This document shows, one piece after another, positions 1-6,692 of a stretch of DNA of 9,916 nt. How positions within the stretch are numbered: position 1 is the first letter of the stretch; each line of letters starts with the position of its first letter. A program made the translations under genes and the position numbers. The notes under the pieces were generated by a model. That model saw only the letters and a list, made by a program, of their open reading frames with translations, did not search any database and had not been told where the DNA came from. The DNA lies in assembly GCA_003486705.1 (NCBI GenBank), contig DNGE01000078.1, positions 1 through 9,916 of the forward strand, in the 5' to 3' direction. This DNA comes from Bacillota bacterium (GTDB taxonomy: Bacteria > Bacillota_I > Bacilli_A > MOL361 > Turicibacteraceae).

Positions 1-85
1 ATGAGAAAGAACCCTATTATGGCTACACCTGTTTTTTTATTGGGCTAAATTTTAGTACGCTAACCTAAGTTGGCTGTTAAAATAA

Positions 86-646
86 TTATTTCGTTCTTAA
101 TTGTTTTCCGTATCGTTGATATAAAACAAATAAGACGATGGCACTTGCGATGTAAGATCCTAATACATATGGGAAGTTATACACAAGTGATGCAATAAGT
201 GCAGCCATTGGTTTTAGTGCTGGATCTGAGAAGAAGATGTATCCTGATAACACATGACATGCAAGTCGTGCAATTGAAGCAATAGCTGTGGATAAGAAAA
301 CATAAAATGCTAACTTTCCTCCGCTTGTTTGGTGTACTTGTTTTGCAAATAACCCAGCAAGACCAAGCATTGCAAACGGAAGTGGGTAATCAAGTAACAC
401 TTGCACAGGATGAACGATGTATGGCCCAATTAATAATTGCACAAGCCCCATCACAAATCCCCCAGTAACTCCCGCTACAACGCCGTGGCGATAAGCTAAA
501 ATGGCAAGCGGAACAAGAGATAATGAAACTGATCCCCCAAATGGCCAAAATGGTGCAGAATAAATTCCAGCCACATAATCAAGCACAACTGCCAACGCAA
601 TCATCATACTTGACTCTACTAAAATACGTGTTTTTTTGTTTTGCAT
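86..646 (-). CDS. thiT: Thiamine-specific ECF transporter S component (ThiT)
   Basis: This is the membrane-embedded substrate-binding subunit for thiamine uptake. In this family it works with an ECF energizing module (two ATPases plus EcfT), and no such module is encoded in this window. The protein has 186 residues, usual for the family, and is hydrophobic throughout with about six predicted helices. The conserved block GGSVSLSLVPLAILAYRHG lies at residues 37-55 and a LLDYPLPFAMLG block at 84-95. His131 and the Tyr156-Asn157 pair sit roughly where thiamine-contacting side chains occur in characterised ThiT proteins; that comparison is from memory. The start is fixed by AGGAGG eight bases upstream of the ATG. 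A complete TPP riboswitch in the leader independently supports thiamine as the substrate. The gene has its own promoter overlapping the end of mutY. No clear terminator is visible between its stop and the window edge. Confidence 0.93.
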   Translation of the reverse strand: MQNKKTRILVESSMMIALAVVLDYVAGIYSAPFWPFGGSVSLSLVPLAILAYRHGVVAGVTGGFVMGLVQLLIGPYIVHPVQVLLDYPLPFAMLGLAGLFAKQVHQTSGGKLAFYVFLSTAIASIARLACHVLSGYIFFSDPALKPMAALIASLVYNFPYVLGSYIASAIVLFVLYQRYGKQLRTK

Positions 647-679
647 AAAAAAAGCCTCCTTATAAATTTGTTAGGAGAC
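647..679 (-). promoter_or_regulatory. Riboswitch expression platform: hairpin holding the thiT Shine-Dalgarno, followed by seven T
   Basis: On the minus strand GTCTCCT (673-679) can pair with AGGAGGC (654-660), giving seven pairs including one G-U across a 12-nt loop. The right arm is the thiT ribosome binding site. It is followed directly by seven T (647-653) and then the ATG. The element could therefore act as a sequestering hairpin, as a weak intrinsic terminator, or as both. The GGAGG near the 3' end of the aptamer (about 739-744) could pair with the TCTCC of the left arm when TPP is absent and so act as an anti-sequestor. The pairing is read from the sequence; the mechanism is inferred. 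Confidence 0.6.
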
Positions 680-731
680 ATTACGGTTATAAGTATACAT
701 AAAAATAGCAACAAACATTGCCAATCTCATC

Positions 732-819
732 ATACTTCCCTCCGCTAGTCCTAACTAGTTCAGGTTCAAAGGGTTATAAGACTAACGCCCTACTCTCAGC
801 ACAAGTGCACCCCTAGTAT
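732..819 (-). promoter_or_regulatory. TPP riboswitch (THI element)
   Basis: The minus strand carries the canonical TPP aptamer. P1 is a perfect 5-bp pairing of ATACT (815-819) with AGTAT (732-736). The CTGAGA pyrimidine-binding motif is at 794-799. The ACCCTTTGAACCTGA block is at 760-774. The P4/P5 arm follows as CTAGT/ACTAG, and the GCGGAGGGAAG end motif lies at about 735-745. All conserved segments are present in the right order and spacing. It sits about 85 bases upstream of thiT, so thiamine pyrophosphate should shut down thiamine uptake. The aptamer begins almost at the predicted transcription start. Confidence 0.96.
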
Positions 820-828
820 TACAAGATT

Positions 829-857
829 AAGTTAACACATTTTTCCTATTTAGTCAA
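829..857 (-). promoter_or_regulatory. Predicted sigma-A promoter of thiT, inside the 3' end of mutY
   Basis: The -35 TTGACT (852-857) and -10 TAACTT (829-834) are separated by 17 bp, with a TG one base upstream of the -10 (extended -10 type). The predicted start near 821-823 coincides with the 5' end of the TPP aptamer at 819, which supports the call. The -35 lies inside the last codons of mutY. Confidence 0.6.
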
Positions 858-1940
858 TGATTCAGACTCTGATAAGATTTTCTGATGAGCCGTTACGAGT
901 GGATAATCTTGAAACATAGCCTTAGTTAACCAAGTCTTATCTGACTCAGCGGCAAGCTCTGAATGTTGAGTGGAAACAGAAACTTTATAAACATCCATCT
1001 CCCAAATACGATGCGAGAACACGTGATTAAAAATCCCCACTGGCGTACAAGATAATATTTTTAGGTTATCTGTGGACAACTTTTCTAATAAAAATTCATG
1101 AGGTTCAAGCGCCCCTGTATATTCAAACGTTATAAACTCATAGAAGTTTGCAAGCAACCCTGTTTCAGGACGTTTTTGAACAAGTAGCTCACCATATTGA
1201 TTTTCAATAATCCCAACTACTAATCGGTGTTTAACCGGGGCACCCGGTTTTGTTTTGACTGGGAGTAAATCATCGATTCCCTCCTGGTATGCCTTGCAAT
1301 GCTTTTGCACCGGGCATTCTAAACATTTAGGAGATTTCGGTGTACACACCGTCGCCCCAAGTTCCATCAAGCCTTGATTAAAGGCTCCCGGGTCTTCATG
1401 CGAGATGACTTTCTCAACAACGGCTTCAAACACTTTACGAGTTTTTTGTTTTGCAATGTCATCAAAGATGGTACACACGCGGCTCATGACGCGAAACACA
1501 TTCCCGTCAACGGCTGGTGCCGGGATGTTAAACGCGATGGAGCTAACAGCGCCAGCTGTGTATGGTCCTACTCCCTTTAATTTTAAAATTTCGCTATGTG
1601 TGGTTGGAAATACCCCGCCATATTCTTGTTCAATTATTTGTGCACTCGCTTGCAAATTCCTAGCACGTGAATAATAACCAAGACCCTCCCAAGCTTTTAG
1701 CAATACTTGTTCGTCGGCTGCCGCCAACTCTTTTGTGGTTGGAAACAAATCTAAAAATCGTTCGTAATACGGGATGACGGTTACGACTTGCGTTTGTTGC
1801 AGCATGATTTCTGAGACTAGTATACGGTATGGATCTTTGTTTTTACGCCATGGTAAATCACGTTGAACTTTGTAAAACCATGAGACTAGGTCGTCTTGAA
1901 ATTCTTTTATATTTAAATGTTCTGTATAATCTTGTGTCAT
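846..1940 (-). CDS. mutY: Adenine DNA glycosylase MutY (A/G-specific)
   Basis: MutY removes adenine mispaired with 8-oxoguanine in base excision repair. Residues are numbered from the start chosen here (364 aa, normal length). The N-terminal HhH-GPD domain has SEIMLQQTQV with the catalytic Glu45. The hairpin LKGVGPYTAG is at 121-130 and the catalytic Asp145 is in AVDGNVFRV. The MutY-type FNQGLMELGATVC leads into a [4Fe-4S] cluster motif C-X6-C-X2-C-X5-C (Cys199, 206, 209, 215). The C-terminal part, from about residue 237, is the Nudix-like domain that recognises 8-oxoG. An in-frame ATG eight codons upstream (1964) has no ribosome binding site. The ATG at 1938-1940 has AGGTGA five or so bases ahead and is preferred. 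The stop overlaps the thiT promoter region, and no terminator separates the two genes, so some readthrough into the riboswitch leader is possible. Confidence 0.95.
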   Translation of the reverse strand: MTQDYTEHLNIKEFQDDLVSWFYKVQRDLPWRKNKDPYRILVSEIMLQQTQVVTVIPYYERFLDLFPTTKELAAADEQVLLKAWEGLGYYSRARNLQASAQIIEQEYGGVFPTTHSEILKLKGVGPYTAGAVSSIAFNIPAPAVDGNVFRVMSRVCTIFDDIAKQKTRKVFEAVVEKVISHEDPGAFNQGLMELGATVCTPKSPKCLECPVQKHCKAYQEGIDDLLPVKTKPGAPVKHRLVVGIIENQYGELLVQKRPETGLLANFYEFITFEYTGALEPHEFLLEKLSTDNLKILSCTPVGIFNHVFSHRIWEMDVYKVSVSTQHSELAAESDKTWLTKAMFQDYPLVTAHQKILSESESLTK

Positions 1941-1948
1941 ACATTCAC

Positions 1949-1997
1949 CTAACTTTCTGTACATAATATTAGTTTATCAAAAAAATTCGAAAGTTAG
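1949..1997. repeat. Perfect 9-bp inverted repeat flanking the mutY start region
   Basis: CTAACTTTC (1949-1957) and GAAAGTTAG (1989-1997) are exact reverse complements separated by 31 bases. In the mutY mRNA the downstream arm touches the AG of the Shine-Dalgarno (AGGTGA, 1945-1950). If transcription starts upstream of 1997, the stem could partly hide the ribosome binding site. If it starts within the AT-rich loop, the arms could only act as DNA. No clear promoter was identified here. Confidence 0.45.
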
Positions 1998-2021
1998 TCA
2001 CAAAACGCTCTGTTTTTCGAC

Positions 2022-2050
2022 AAAAAAAAGCTGCCTCTTACGAGACAGCT
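2022..2050 (-). terminator. Rho-independent terminator after the lipoprotein gene
   Basis: The minus strand has a 9-bp stem AGCTGTCTC / GAGGCAGCT (2042-2050 and 2029-2037, one G-U) with a 4-nt loop, followed by eight T (2022-2029). It begins seven bases after the stop of the lipoprotein gene. It closes the ABC transporter operon and separates it from mutY. Confidence 0.92.
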
Positions 2051-2056
2051 CATTGT

Positions 2057-2446
2057 TTATTTTACTTCAGCCGTTACACCACCATCGGCAGTATCAACGA
2101 TTTTAACCTCTACTTTTTTACCTTCTACTAAATCAAATGTTTTAGTACCTTCGTAAATAACTTCTCCTTCATCGATGACTTGAATCGATAATTCGACACC
2201 ATTTTCATAGTTAGACGCTACATGTATCGCAGAACCTTTTTTAACTTTTGTTTGCCCCTCAATTGGGTTCATGACACATTCACCAGTGTTCGTTGAGTTA
2301 AAGATAACTTTATCCACTTCTTTAGTTGCTTCATATAGGAATGATACGCCATCTGCAACGTCACTGCTTTCTTTTGAACAAGCCCCTAACATAAGAATCA
2401 TAGAAGCTGCTGCAACAAATAATGACATTTTCTTTAATAATTTCAT
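2057..2446 (-). CDS. Small secreted lipoprotein of unknown function, last gene of the ABC operon
   Basis: I do not recognise the family. The 129-residue protein begins with a lipoprotein signal peptide: basic MKLLKK, a hydrophobic stretch, and lipobox LGAC with the lipidated Cys at residue 23. A serine/acid-rich tether (SKESSDVADG) follows. The remaining roughly 95 residues are soluble, mildly acidic, and have alternating hydrophobic/polar stretches that suggest beta strands (for example GVELSIQVIDEGEVIYEG). One further Cys follows in TGECVMNP. The start at 2444-2446 is set by GGAGG eight bases upstream; an in-frame TTG at 2461 lies within the ribosome binding site region and is rejected. It follows the permease by about 60 bases with no terminator between them, so it is probably co-transcribed. 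A role as surface partner of the exporter is an inference from position only. Confidence 0.8.
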   Translation of the reverse strand: MKLLKKMSLFVAAASMILMLGACSKESSDVADGVSFLYEATKEVDKVIFNSTNTGECVMNPIEGQTKVKKGSAIHVASNYENGVELSIQVIDEGEVIYEGTKTFDLVEGKKVEVKIVDTADGGVTAEVK

Positions 2447-2507
2447 AAGTAATACCTCCAATGTTATATTATTTAATATTGTTTAAAATTAATTTTTTTA
2501 TACTTAA

Positions 2508-4187
2508 TTAGTTTTGAACATCTTTTTTCGTAAACATGACGAATGAAAGACCTACTAACACAGCAGCTATGATCATTAACTGAGTTAATCCCATACCTGA
2601 ATTTAGTGTGACACCTGATTGAGATTTCATCATTTCTAATGATTCTGCATTTAAATTAAGCATCGGTTGGTTAATGAATGGAATAAATGTATTCCCAATA
2701 CCTTTGAAGCTTTCTGCAATCATTACTGTTAATGGCATTGCCCCTAAATAAACAACAATACTTAAAGCAACCGCAATCGCTGTATTTTTTGTTAATGTTG
2801 AAAGTGAGAACACTAATCCAATCACAAATACTAAACTTAAACTTGCTACTGCCATATTATTTACTAATACCATAATAAAGTTTTGTTCCGTTACAGCCCC
2901 ATTGATAACTTCTAATACTGGAATTCCTAATGTGTCGAATCCATAAACAGCTCCACTGCTCACAAGTGAAATTAAGGTTGTCACAATAACAATCCCATAT
3001 CCAAAGATTAATAATGATAATAATTTAGAGATTAATACTTTTACTCGGCTAACTGGACGAATTAAAAGTAATCGAATTGTTCCTGTTGAGAACTCATTTG
3101 AAACAATTCCACCACCTAAAATAATAATAACAACACCCGCAGCAATCATGAAGATATTAGACACTGTATTCATAACAGTACGAGCATCCGTTACATATTG
3201 TAATTGTGGTAAATTCTTTTCAAGACTATACCAATTTTGATTAATCTTATTTTCTAATTCAATTTGATTATTTTTATAAATTTCTTGATATTGATCAAAC
3301 GTAATAGTCGATCCTTCTAAACTTGCTTGACGCTTGTATTCATCTTCTGATAATGCTTTTGTATATTTCTCATATGTTGCATCTTCAATTGTTTTTAACG
3401 TTTTATTTTTCCAGTTTGTTACTGAGAAATCAATTTTATTATCATAACGATATTGTTTAACTGCTAATACTGCTTGCTCACGTGCAATATCAGCTTCTAA
3501 ATTATCGATTTGAGCTAGTATTTGTTCATTTTTAGGGTCTTTAGCTAAATCTTTTTTTAACGTATCGATTTCTTTTTGTCTGCTTGCGATAATCTCTGAA
3601 TAATAAGCCATATTTTTTTCTAAATAAGTTAAATAATCTTCTTCGATTACGATAGAACGATATGCTTCTTTTTCAACTTCTAATTCAGCTAATATTTTTT
3701 CTTGTTCTGCTTTTGTTGACTCATAAGCCTTATTTAAGATAGCTGGATCAACATTATAAATCTTGTCCATTAACACATCTTTTGGCATTCCCGCCATAAT
3801 TAACTTAACAGCTTCTGCTTCAATATATTTTCTTTTGAACTCTCTTGAAACGTCTTCACGCCACTCATTATATCCATACTTCTCATTAAAACCGACTTTA
3901 GCTTCATTATTTAATAAATAATACTCATAGTCACCTTTTGCTATGATTAGCTTAATTTTATCTTCATCACTAGTTTTATTTTCTAATGCTGTAACAGTAT
4001 CTTTAGCCTCTTGTAAATACACTTCATTTGATTGTGTTTGATAATTACTGAACGATGATTCAGGTATTAAACTAAATCCAATCGGTAAAATTACTGCAAA
4101 GATTACTAATAATGCTAGGATAAGTCTTGTCCCTTTTCCTTTTAACTGCTTAATTAACTCATTGTATGTTAATGCAAAAATTTTCAC
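2508..4187 (-). CDS. ABC-2 type exporter permease with large extracytoplasmic coiled-coil domain
   Basis: This is the membrane subunit of an exporter pair with the ATPase immediately upstream. It has 559 residues. TM1 is at about residues 20-42. A long hydrophilic extracytoplasmic region follows (about 45-335), whose middle (about 160-245, rich in E, K, L and A heptads around TLKKDLAKDPKNEQILAQI) looks like an antiparallel coiled coil. Five more membrane helices follow. Between TM2 and TM3 lies SNEFSTGTIRLLLIRPVSR, the ABC-2 cytoplasmic coupling motif. Simple drug-type ABC-2 permeases are roughly 250-400 residues, so the extra length comes from the external domain. The start is GTG at 4185-4187, eight bases after AAAGGAG; an in-frame TTG at 4205 precedes the ribosome binding site and is rejected. 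The gap to the ATPase stop is 18 bases, indicating a tight operon. The substrate is unknown. Confidence 0.88.
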   Translation of the reverse strand: MKIFALTYNELIKQLKGKGTRLILALLVIFAVILPIGFSLIPESSFSNYQTQSNEVYLQEAKDTVTALENKTSDEDKIKLIIAKGDYEYYLLNNEAKVGFNEKYGYNEWREDVSREFKRKYIEAEAVKLIMAGMPKDVLMDKIYNVDPAILNKAYESTKAEQEKILAELEVEKEAYRSIVIEEDYLTYLEKNMAYYSEIIASRQKEIDTLKKDLAKDPKNEQILAQIDNLEADIAREQAVLAVKQYRYDNKIDFSVTNWKNKTLKTIEDATYEKYTKALSEDEYKRQASLEGSTITFDQYQEIYKNNQIELENKINQNWYSLEKNLPQLQYVTDARTVMNTVSNIFMIAAGVVIIILGGGIVSNEFSTGTIRLLLIRPVSRVKVLISKLLSLLIFGYGIVIVTTLISLVSSGAVYGFDTLGIPVLEVINGAVTEQNFIMVLVNNMAVASLSLVFVIGLVFSLSTLTKNTAIAVALSIVVYLGAMPLTVMIAESFKGIGNTFIPFINQPMLNLNAESLEMMKSQSGVTLNSGMGLTQLMIIAAVLVGLSFVMFTKKDVQN

Positions 4188-4205
4188 TACTATCTCTCCT
4201 TTCAA

Positions 4206-5138
4206 TTAACGAATTTGTTTTTTCGAACCTTCTGTAATTTGCATAAATTCATCTTCTAATGATTTTGACACATTTGTTAACCCATAAACTAAAATATCAT
4301 TCATAACAAGATATTTATTAACTTGTGCACAAACTGACTTTTCACAACTTACTTTAATGCTTTCATCTTCTAATTCAATTGATAAATGATTAAATTTTTC
4401 ATTTAATAACTCAACTGCTTTAGCTGCATTATCTACTTCAATTAAATATGTTTTAATTTCTTGATTTTGATTTTTTTGAATGCTTTCTTTTGTTCTAAAA
4501 TCAATCATTTTTCCATTATCAATAATTCCAAAACGGTCACACATTAATTCCATTTCACTTAATAAGTGACTTGAAACTAAAACGGCTAAGTTTTCATTAT
4601 CCGCTAATTCACGTAGCATCTCACGTAATTCTTTAATCCCCATTGGATCAAGTCCATTTGTTGGTTCATCAAGAATTAATAGACTAGGTTTATGTAATAA
4701 CGCTTGAGCAACCCCTAAACGTTGGCGCATCCCGAGTGAATATTTACTCACTTTATCATCAATACGATTTTCAAGTTTAACTAACTTAATGACTTCTTCA
4801 ATGCGCTCTTTAGAAATTCCACCGTGCATACGAGCATAAATTTTTAAATTATCTCGACCACTTAAATAACCATACATTTCAGGATTTTCAATAATCCCAC
4901 CAACTGAAGCTAATGCTTGCTCATGTTGTTTTTTAACACTTTTACCGTTAATATAAACTTCACCTTCGCTCATTTTATATAATCCAGTAATCATTTTAAT
5001 CGTCGTCGTTTTCCCAGCACCATTTGGGCCTAAAAATCCAAAAATCTCGCCTGCATTAATTTCAAACGAAATATTATGAACTAACTGTTTTTTGTCCATT
5101 GTCTTACTAACATTTTCAAGTTTAAGAACTGCTGACAT
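4206..5138 (-). CDS. ABC transporter ATP-binding protein, BcrA-like
   Basis: This is the cytoplasmic ATPase that drives the ABC-2 permease encoded next. It has 310 residues. Walker A GPNGAGKT is at 37-44, the signature YSLGMRQR at 133-140, Walker B LLILDEPTNGLDP at 153-165 with catalytic Glu158, and the switch His191 is in VLVSSHLL. The Q-loop region reads GGIIENPEMYGYLSG, the form typical of the BcrA/lantibiotic-type exporter ATPases. About 90 residues beyond the nucleotide-binding domain form the usual C-terminal extension of this group. The ATG at 5136-5138 has GAGGTGAGAAG directly ahead. The gene starts about 205 bases after the kinase stop, across a terminator, so it probably has its own promoter. 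Assignment as an ABC ATPase is certain; antibiotic or peptide export is a family-level inference. Confidence 0.93.
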   Translation of the reverse strand: MSAVLKLENVSKTMDKKQLVHNISFEINAGEIFGFLGPNGAGKTTTIKMITGLYKMSEGEVYINGKSVKKQHEQALASVGGIIENPEMYGYLSGRDNLKIYARMHGGISKERIEEVIKLVKLENRIDDKVSKYSLGMRQRLGVAQALLHKPSLLILDEPTNGLDPMGIKELREMLRELADNENLAVLVSSHLLSEMELMCDRFGIIDNGKMIDFRTKESIQKNQNQEIKTYLIEVDNAAKAVELLNEKFNHLSIELEDESIKVSCEKSVCAQVNKYLVMNDILVYGLTNVSKSLEDEFMQITEGSKKQIR

Positions 5139-5150
5139 CTTCTCACCTCA

Positions 5151-5204
5151 TATAAAATATTTTTATAATACTTTCCATTTCTTAATCTTTACTAGTCATG
5201 GAAA
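5151..5204. repeat. Two inverted repeats in the leader of the ABC operon
   Basis: TATAAAATATTTTTATA (5151-5167) is a 7-3-7 palindrome placed just upstream of the ATPase ribosome binding site. Further upstream TTTCCAT (5172-5178) and ATGGAAA (5198-5204) form a 7-bp inverted repeat with a 19-bp interval. In RNA both could fold near the start of translation. As DNA either could be an operator. AT-only palindromes are common by chance in such DNA, so only the second is more than suggestive. Confidence 0.35.
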
Positions 5205-5256
5205 ACTATTCACTTTAATTAATGTCACATACATTTTACCTAAGTTACGTTCCAAT

Positions 5257-5301
5257 AAAAAAATCATTTTCATCAAGGATTTCCCCCTGACAAAAATGAT
5301 T
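5257..5301 (-). terminator. Rho-independent terminator after the histidine kinase gene
   Basis: On the minus strand AATCATTTT (5293-5301) pairs perfectly with AAAATGATT (5262-5270). The pairing continues inward through TGTCAGGG / CCTTGATG with some G-U pairs, giving about 17 pairs with a six-base loop. A run of seven T (5257-5263) follows, partly inside the stem. It lies about 40 bases after the kinase stop and should end the regulator-kinase transcript. Confidence 0.88.
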
Positions 5302-5332
5302 ATAACGAACAATTATCAACTTTTTATCTACA
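5299..5332 (-). promoter_or_regulatory. Predicted response-regulator-dependent promoter of the ABC operon
   Basis: A perfect -10 TATAAT lies at 5299-5304 with no usable -35. In its place, ten bases upstream, are two 7-bp half sites in direct repeat, TGTAGAT (5326-5332) and AGTTGAT (5315-5321), separated by AAAA, giving an 11-bp period. A direct repeat replacing the -35 ten bases ahead of the -10 is the known layout of PhoB-type activation. The same core GATAAAAAGTTGAT is found upstream of the response regulator gene. The predicted start is near 5292, giving a leader of about 150 nt. Confidence 0.5.
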
Positions 5333-5342
5333 ATTATAAACT

Positions 5343-6692
5343 TTAAATAACTTTTCCAAAATTAGCAGTTATTTGTGCCCCACCTCGTTGATGATTTGCA
5401 ACCTTTAAATCACCACCATGTTTTTCAGTTAACAAACGACAAATGTGCAATCCTAATCCAAAATGAGCATTATCAACATTTTCTTGCTCCTTATAAAATG
5501 GATTCGTTGCTTTTAATAAACCTTCTTTAGTAAATCCTTGGCCGTCATCTGCAACCTCAATAACTAGCTCTTTATTAATAATGGTGCAAGTTACCCAGAT
5601 TGAAGCACGTGCATATCGTTTACTATTAGCCATTAAATTTTCATAAACTTGCATCACTAATTCTAAATCAAGATCCACAGAAAGTGCTTCAATATTACAG
5701 TTAAAATAAAAATTCAAATCACCACTTAGTATCTCACCTGCTTCTTTTAAGTGACTCAACAATAACGCTGTTGATTTTTTTTCTTTGTTTACTGAAATAT
5801 CTTCAAGTTTTTGCATGCGGCTCATCTCATACGTGTAACGTTCTAAACGTTCAATGTTTTTTGATATGGTTGTGACGGTTTGTCTCATATTGTCTTTATT
5901 TATGGAATCAGCATCGATTGCCATTAATAACATTTCAGAGTAGCCTTTTAAAACGGTTAGCGGTGTGCGAAGATCATGAGAAAATGCTGAATTTAGTCGC
6001 TTACGCTCCTCAATATTTCGCCATAACTCTTTTTGATTTTCATATAATGCGTCTCTCATCATTTCAAATGAGTCACATAACTGCCCCATTTCATCTTGAT
6101 TATCATATTCCACCGTGAAATCTAATTCATTATCGGAAATTTTATTAGATGCGTCCATCAAAATTTGAATAGGAGGATTTAGTTTGTACTTAAAAAATAA
6201 AATGGAACAAACAATACATCCAATAAAAAATGCAATAGGTAATGTCATAATGAGTAGCGCACCTAACACAAAGTCAAGAATCGAGGTTGTTACTACTATG
6301 TGTTCCTTAATGACTAATGCCTTCAAAACACCTTGTTTATCTCTAAGCACTTCTACTTCCTTTTGCTCATTTTTATAGACACTAATAGTAACACTTGTGT
6401 AATTCGATGTATCCATTATGATATATTCAACTTCATTTTCTAGCTCTTTTACGTGCAAAACTTCATCTTCAACCATCTTATAAGTATACGTTTGAACTTT
6501 ATTATATGTGATTTGATATTGATCATAAATATAAATATAACTTTTCATTTCCGAAATACCCGACATGATTATTGCTCCGATGAGCGCTGAGACAATTAAA
6601 GAAATGGTTATGTAGGCAATATATGAATGTTTAATGGATAGGTTATTAAACCAGTTCACAATTTTTTGAAATAATAACTTTAATTTATCCAT
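5343..6692 (-). CDS. Sensor histidine kinase (HAMP-HisKA-HATPase)
   Basis: This is the membrane sensor of the two-component system. It has 449 residues. TM1 is at about 23-45, an external loop of about 90 residues at 46-133, and TM2 at about 137-167. A HAMP segment (about 168-222) is followed by the dimerisation/phosphoacceptor helix with FSHDLRTPLTVLKGYSEML (His239). The ATPase domain has the N box ENLMANSKRY (Asn356), the G1 box VADDGQGF (about 380-387) and the G2 box HFGLGLHICRLL (about 410-421). The kinase is complete. The external loop is larger than that of the short-loop BceS-type kinases that rely on a transporter for sensing, so it may bind a signal itself; this is an inference. The ATG lies 13 bases inside the end of the response regulator gene, so translation is coupled. 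The stop is about 10 bases from the proposed regulator boxes of the next operon. Confidence 0.94.
   Translation of the reverse strand: MDKLKLLFQKIVNWFNNLSIKHSYIAYITISLIVSALIGAIIMSGISEMKSYIYIYDQYQITYNKVQTYTYKMVEDEVLHVKELENEVEYIIMDTSNYTSVTISVYKNEQKEVEVLRDKQGVLKALVIKEHIVVTTSILDFVLGALLIMTLPIAFFIGCIVCSILFFKYKLNPPIQILMDASNKISDNELDFTVEYDNQDEMGQLCDSFEMMRDALYENQKELWRNIEERKRLNSAFSHDLRTPLTVLKGYSEMLLMAIDADSINKDNMRQTVTTISKNIERLERYTYEMSRMQKLEDISVNKEKKSTALLLSHLKEAGEILSGDLNFYFNCNIEALSVDLDLELVMQVYENLMANSKRYARASIWVTCTIINKELVIEVADDGQGFTKEGLLKATNPFYKEQENVDNAHFGLGLHICRLLTEKHGGDLKVANHQRGGAQITANFGKVI

Noticed and set aside
1..48. Short plus-strand frame MRKNPIMATPVFLLG and stop at the left edge
   Set aside because: It could be the tail of a plus-strand gene lying outside the window, but 15 residues without a recognisable motif or terminator are too little to call.
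1..85. Possible thiT terminator (GGTTAG / TTAGCC hairpin on the minus strand)
   Set aside because: The stem relies on G-U pairs and is not followed by a T-run.
1374..1674. Two plus-strand frames inside mutY
   Set aside because: They are antisense shadows of a clearly conserved gene and contain no independent signals.
5092..5346. 84-codon plus-strand frame across the kinase-ABC intergenic region
   Set aside because: It lies over the terminator, promoter boxes and ABC leader, has no ribosome binding site, and reads as low-complexity AT-rich translation.
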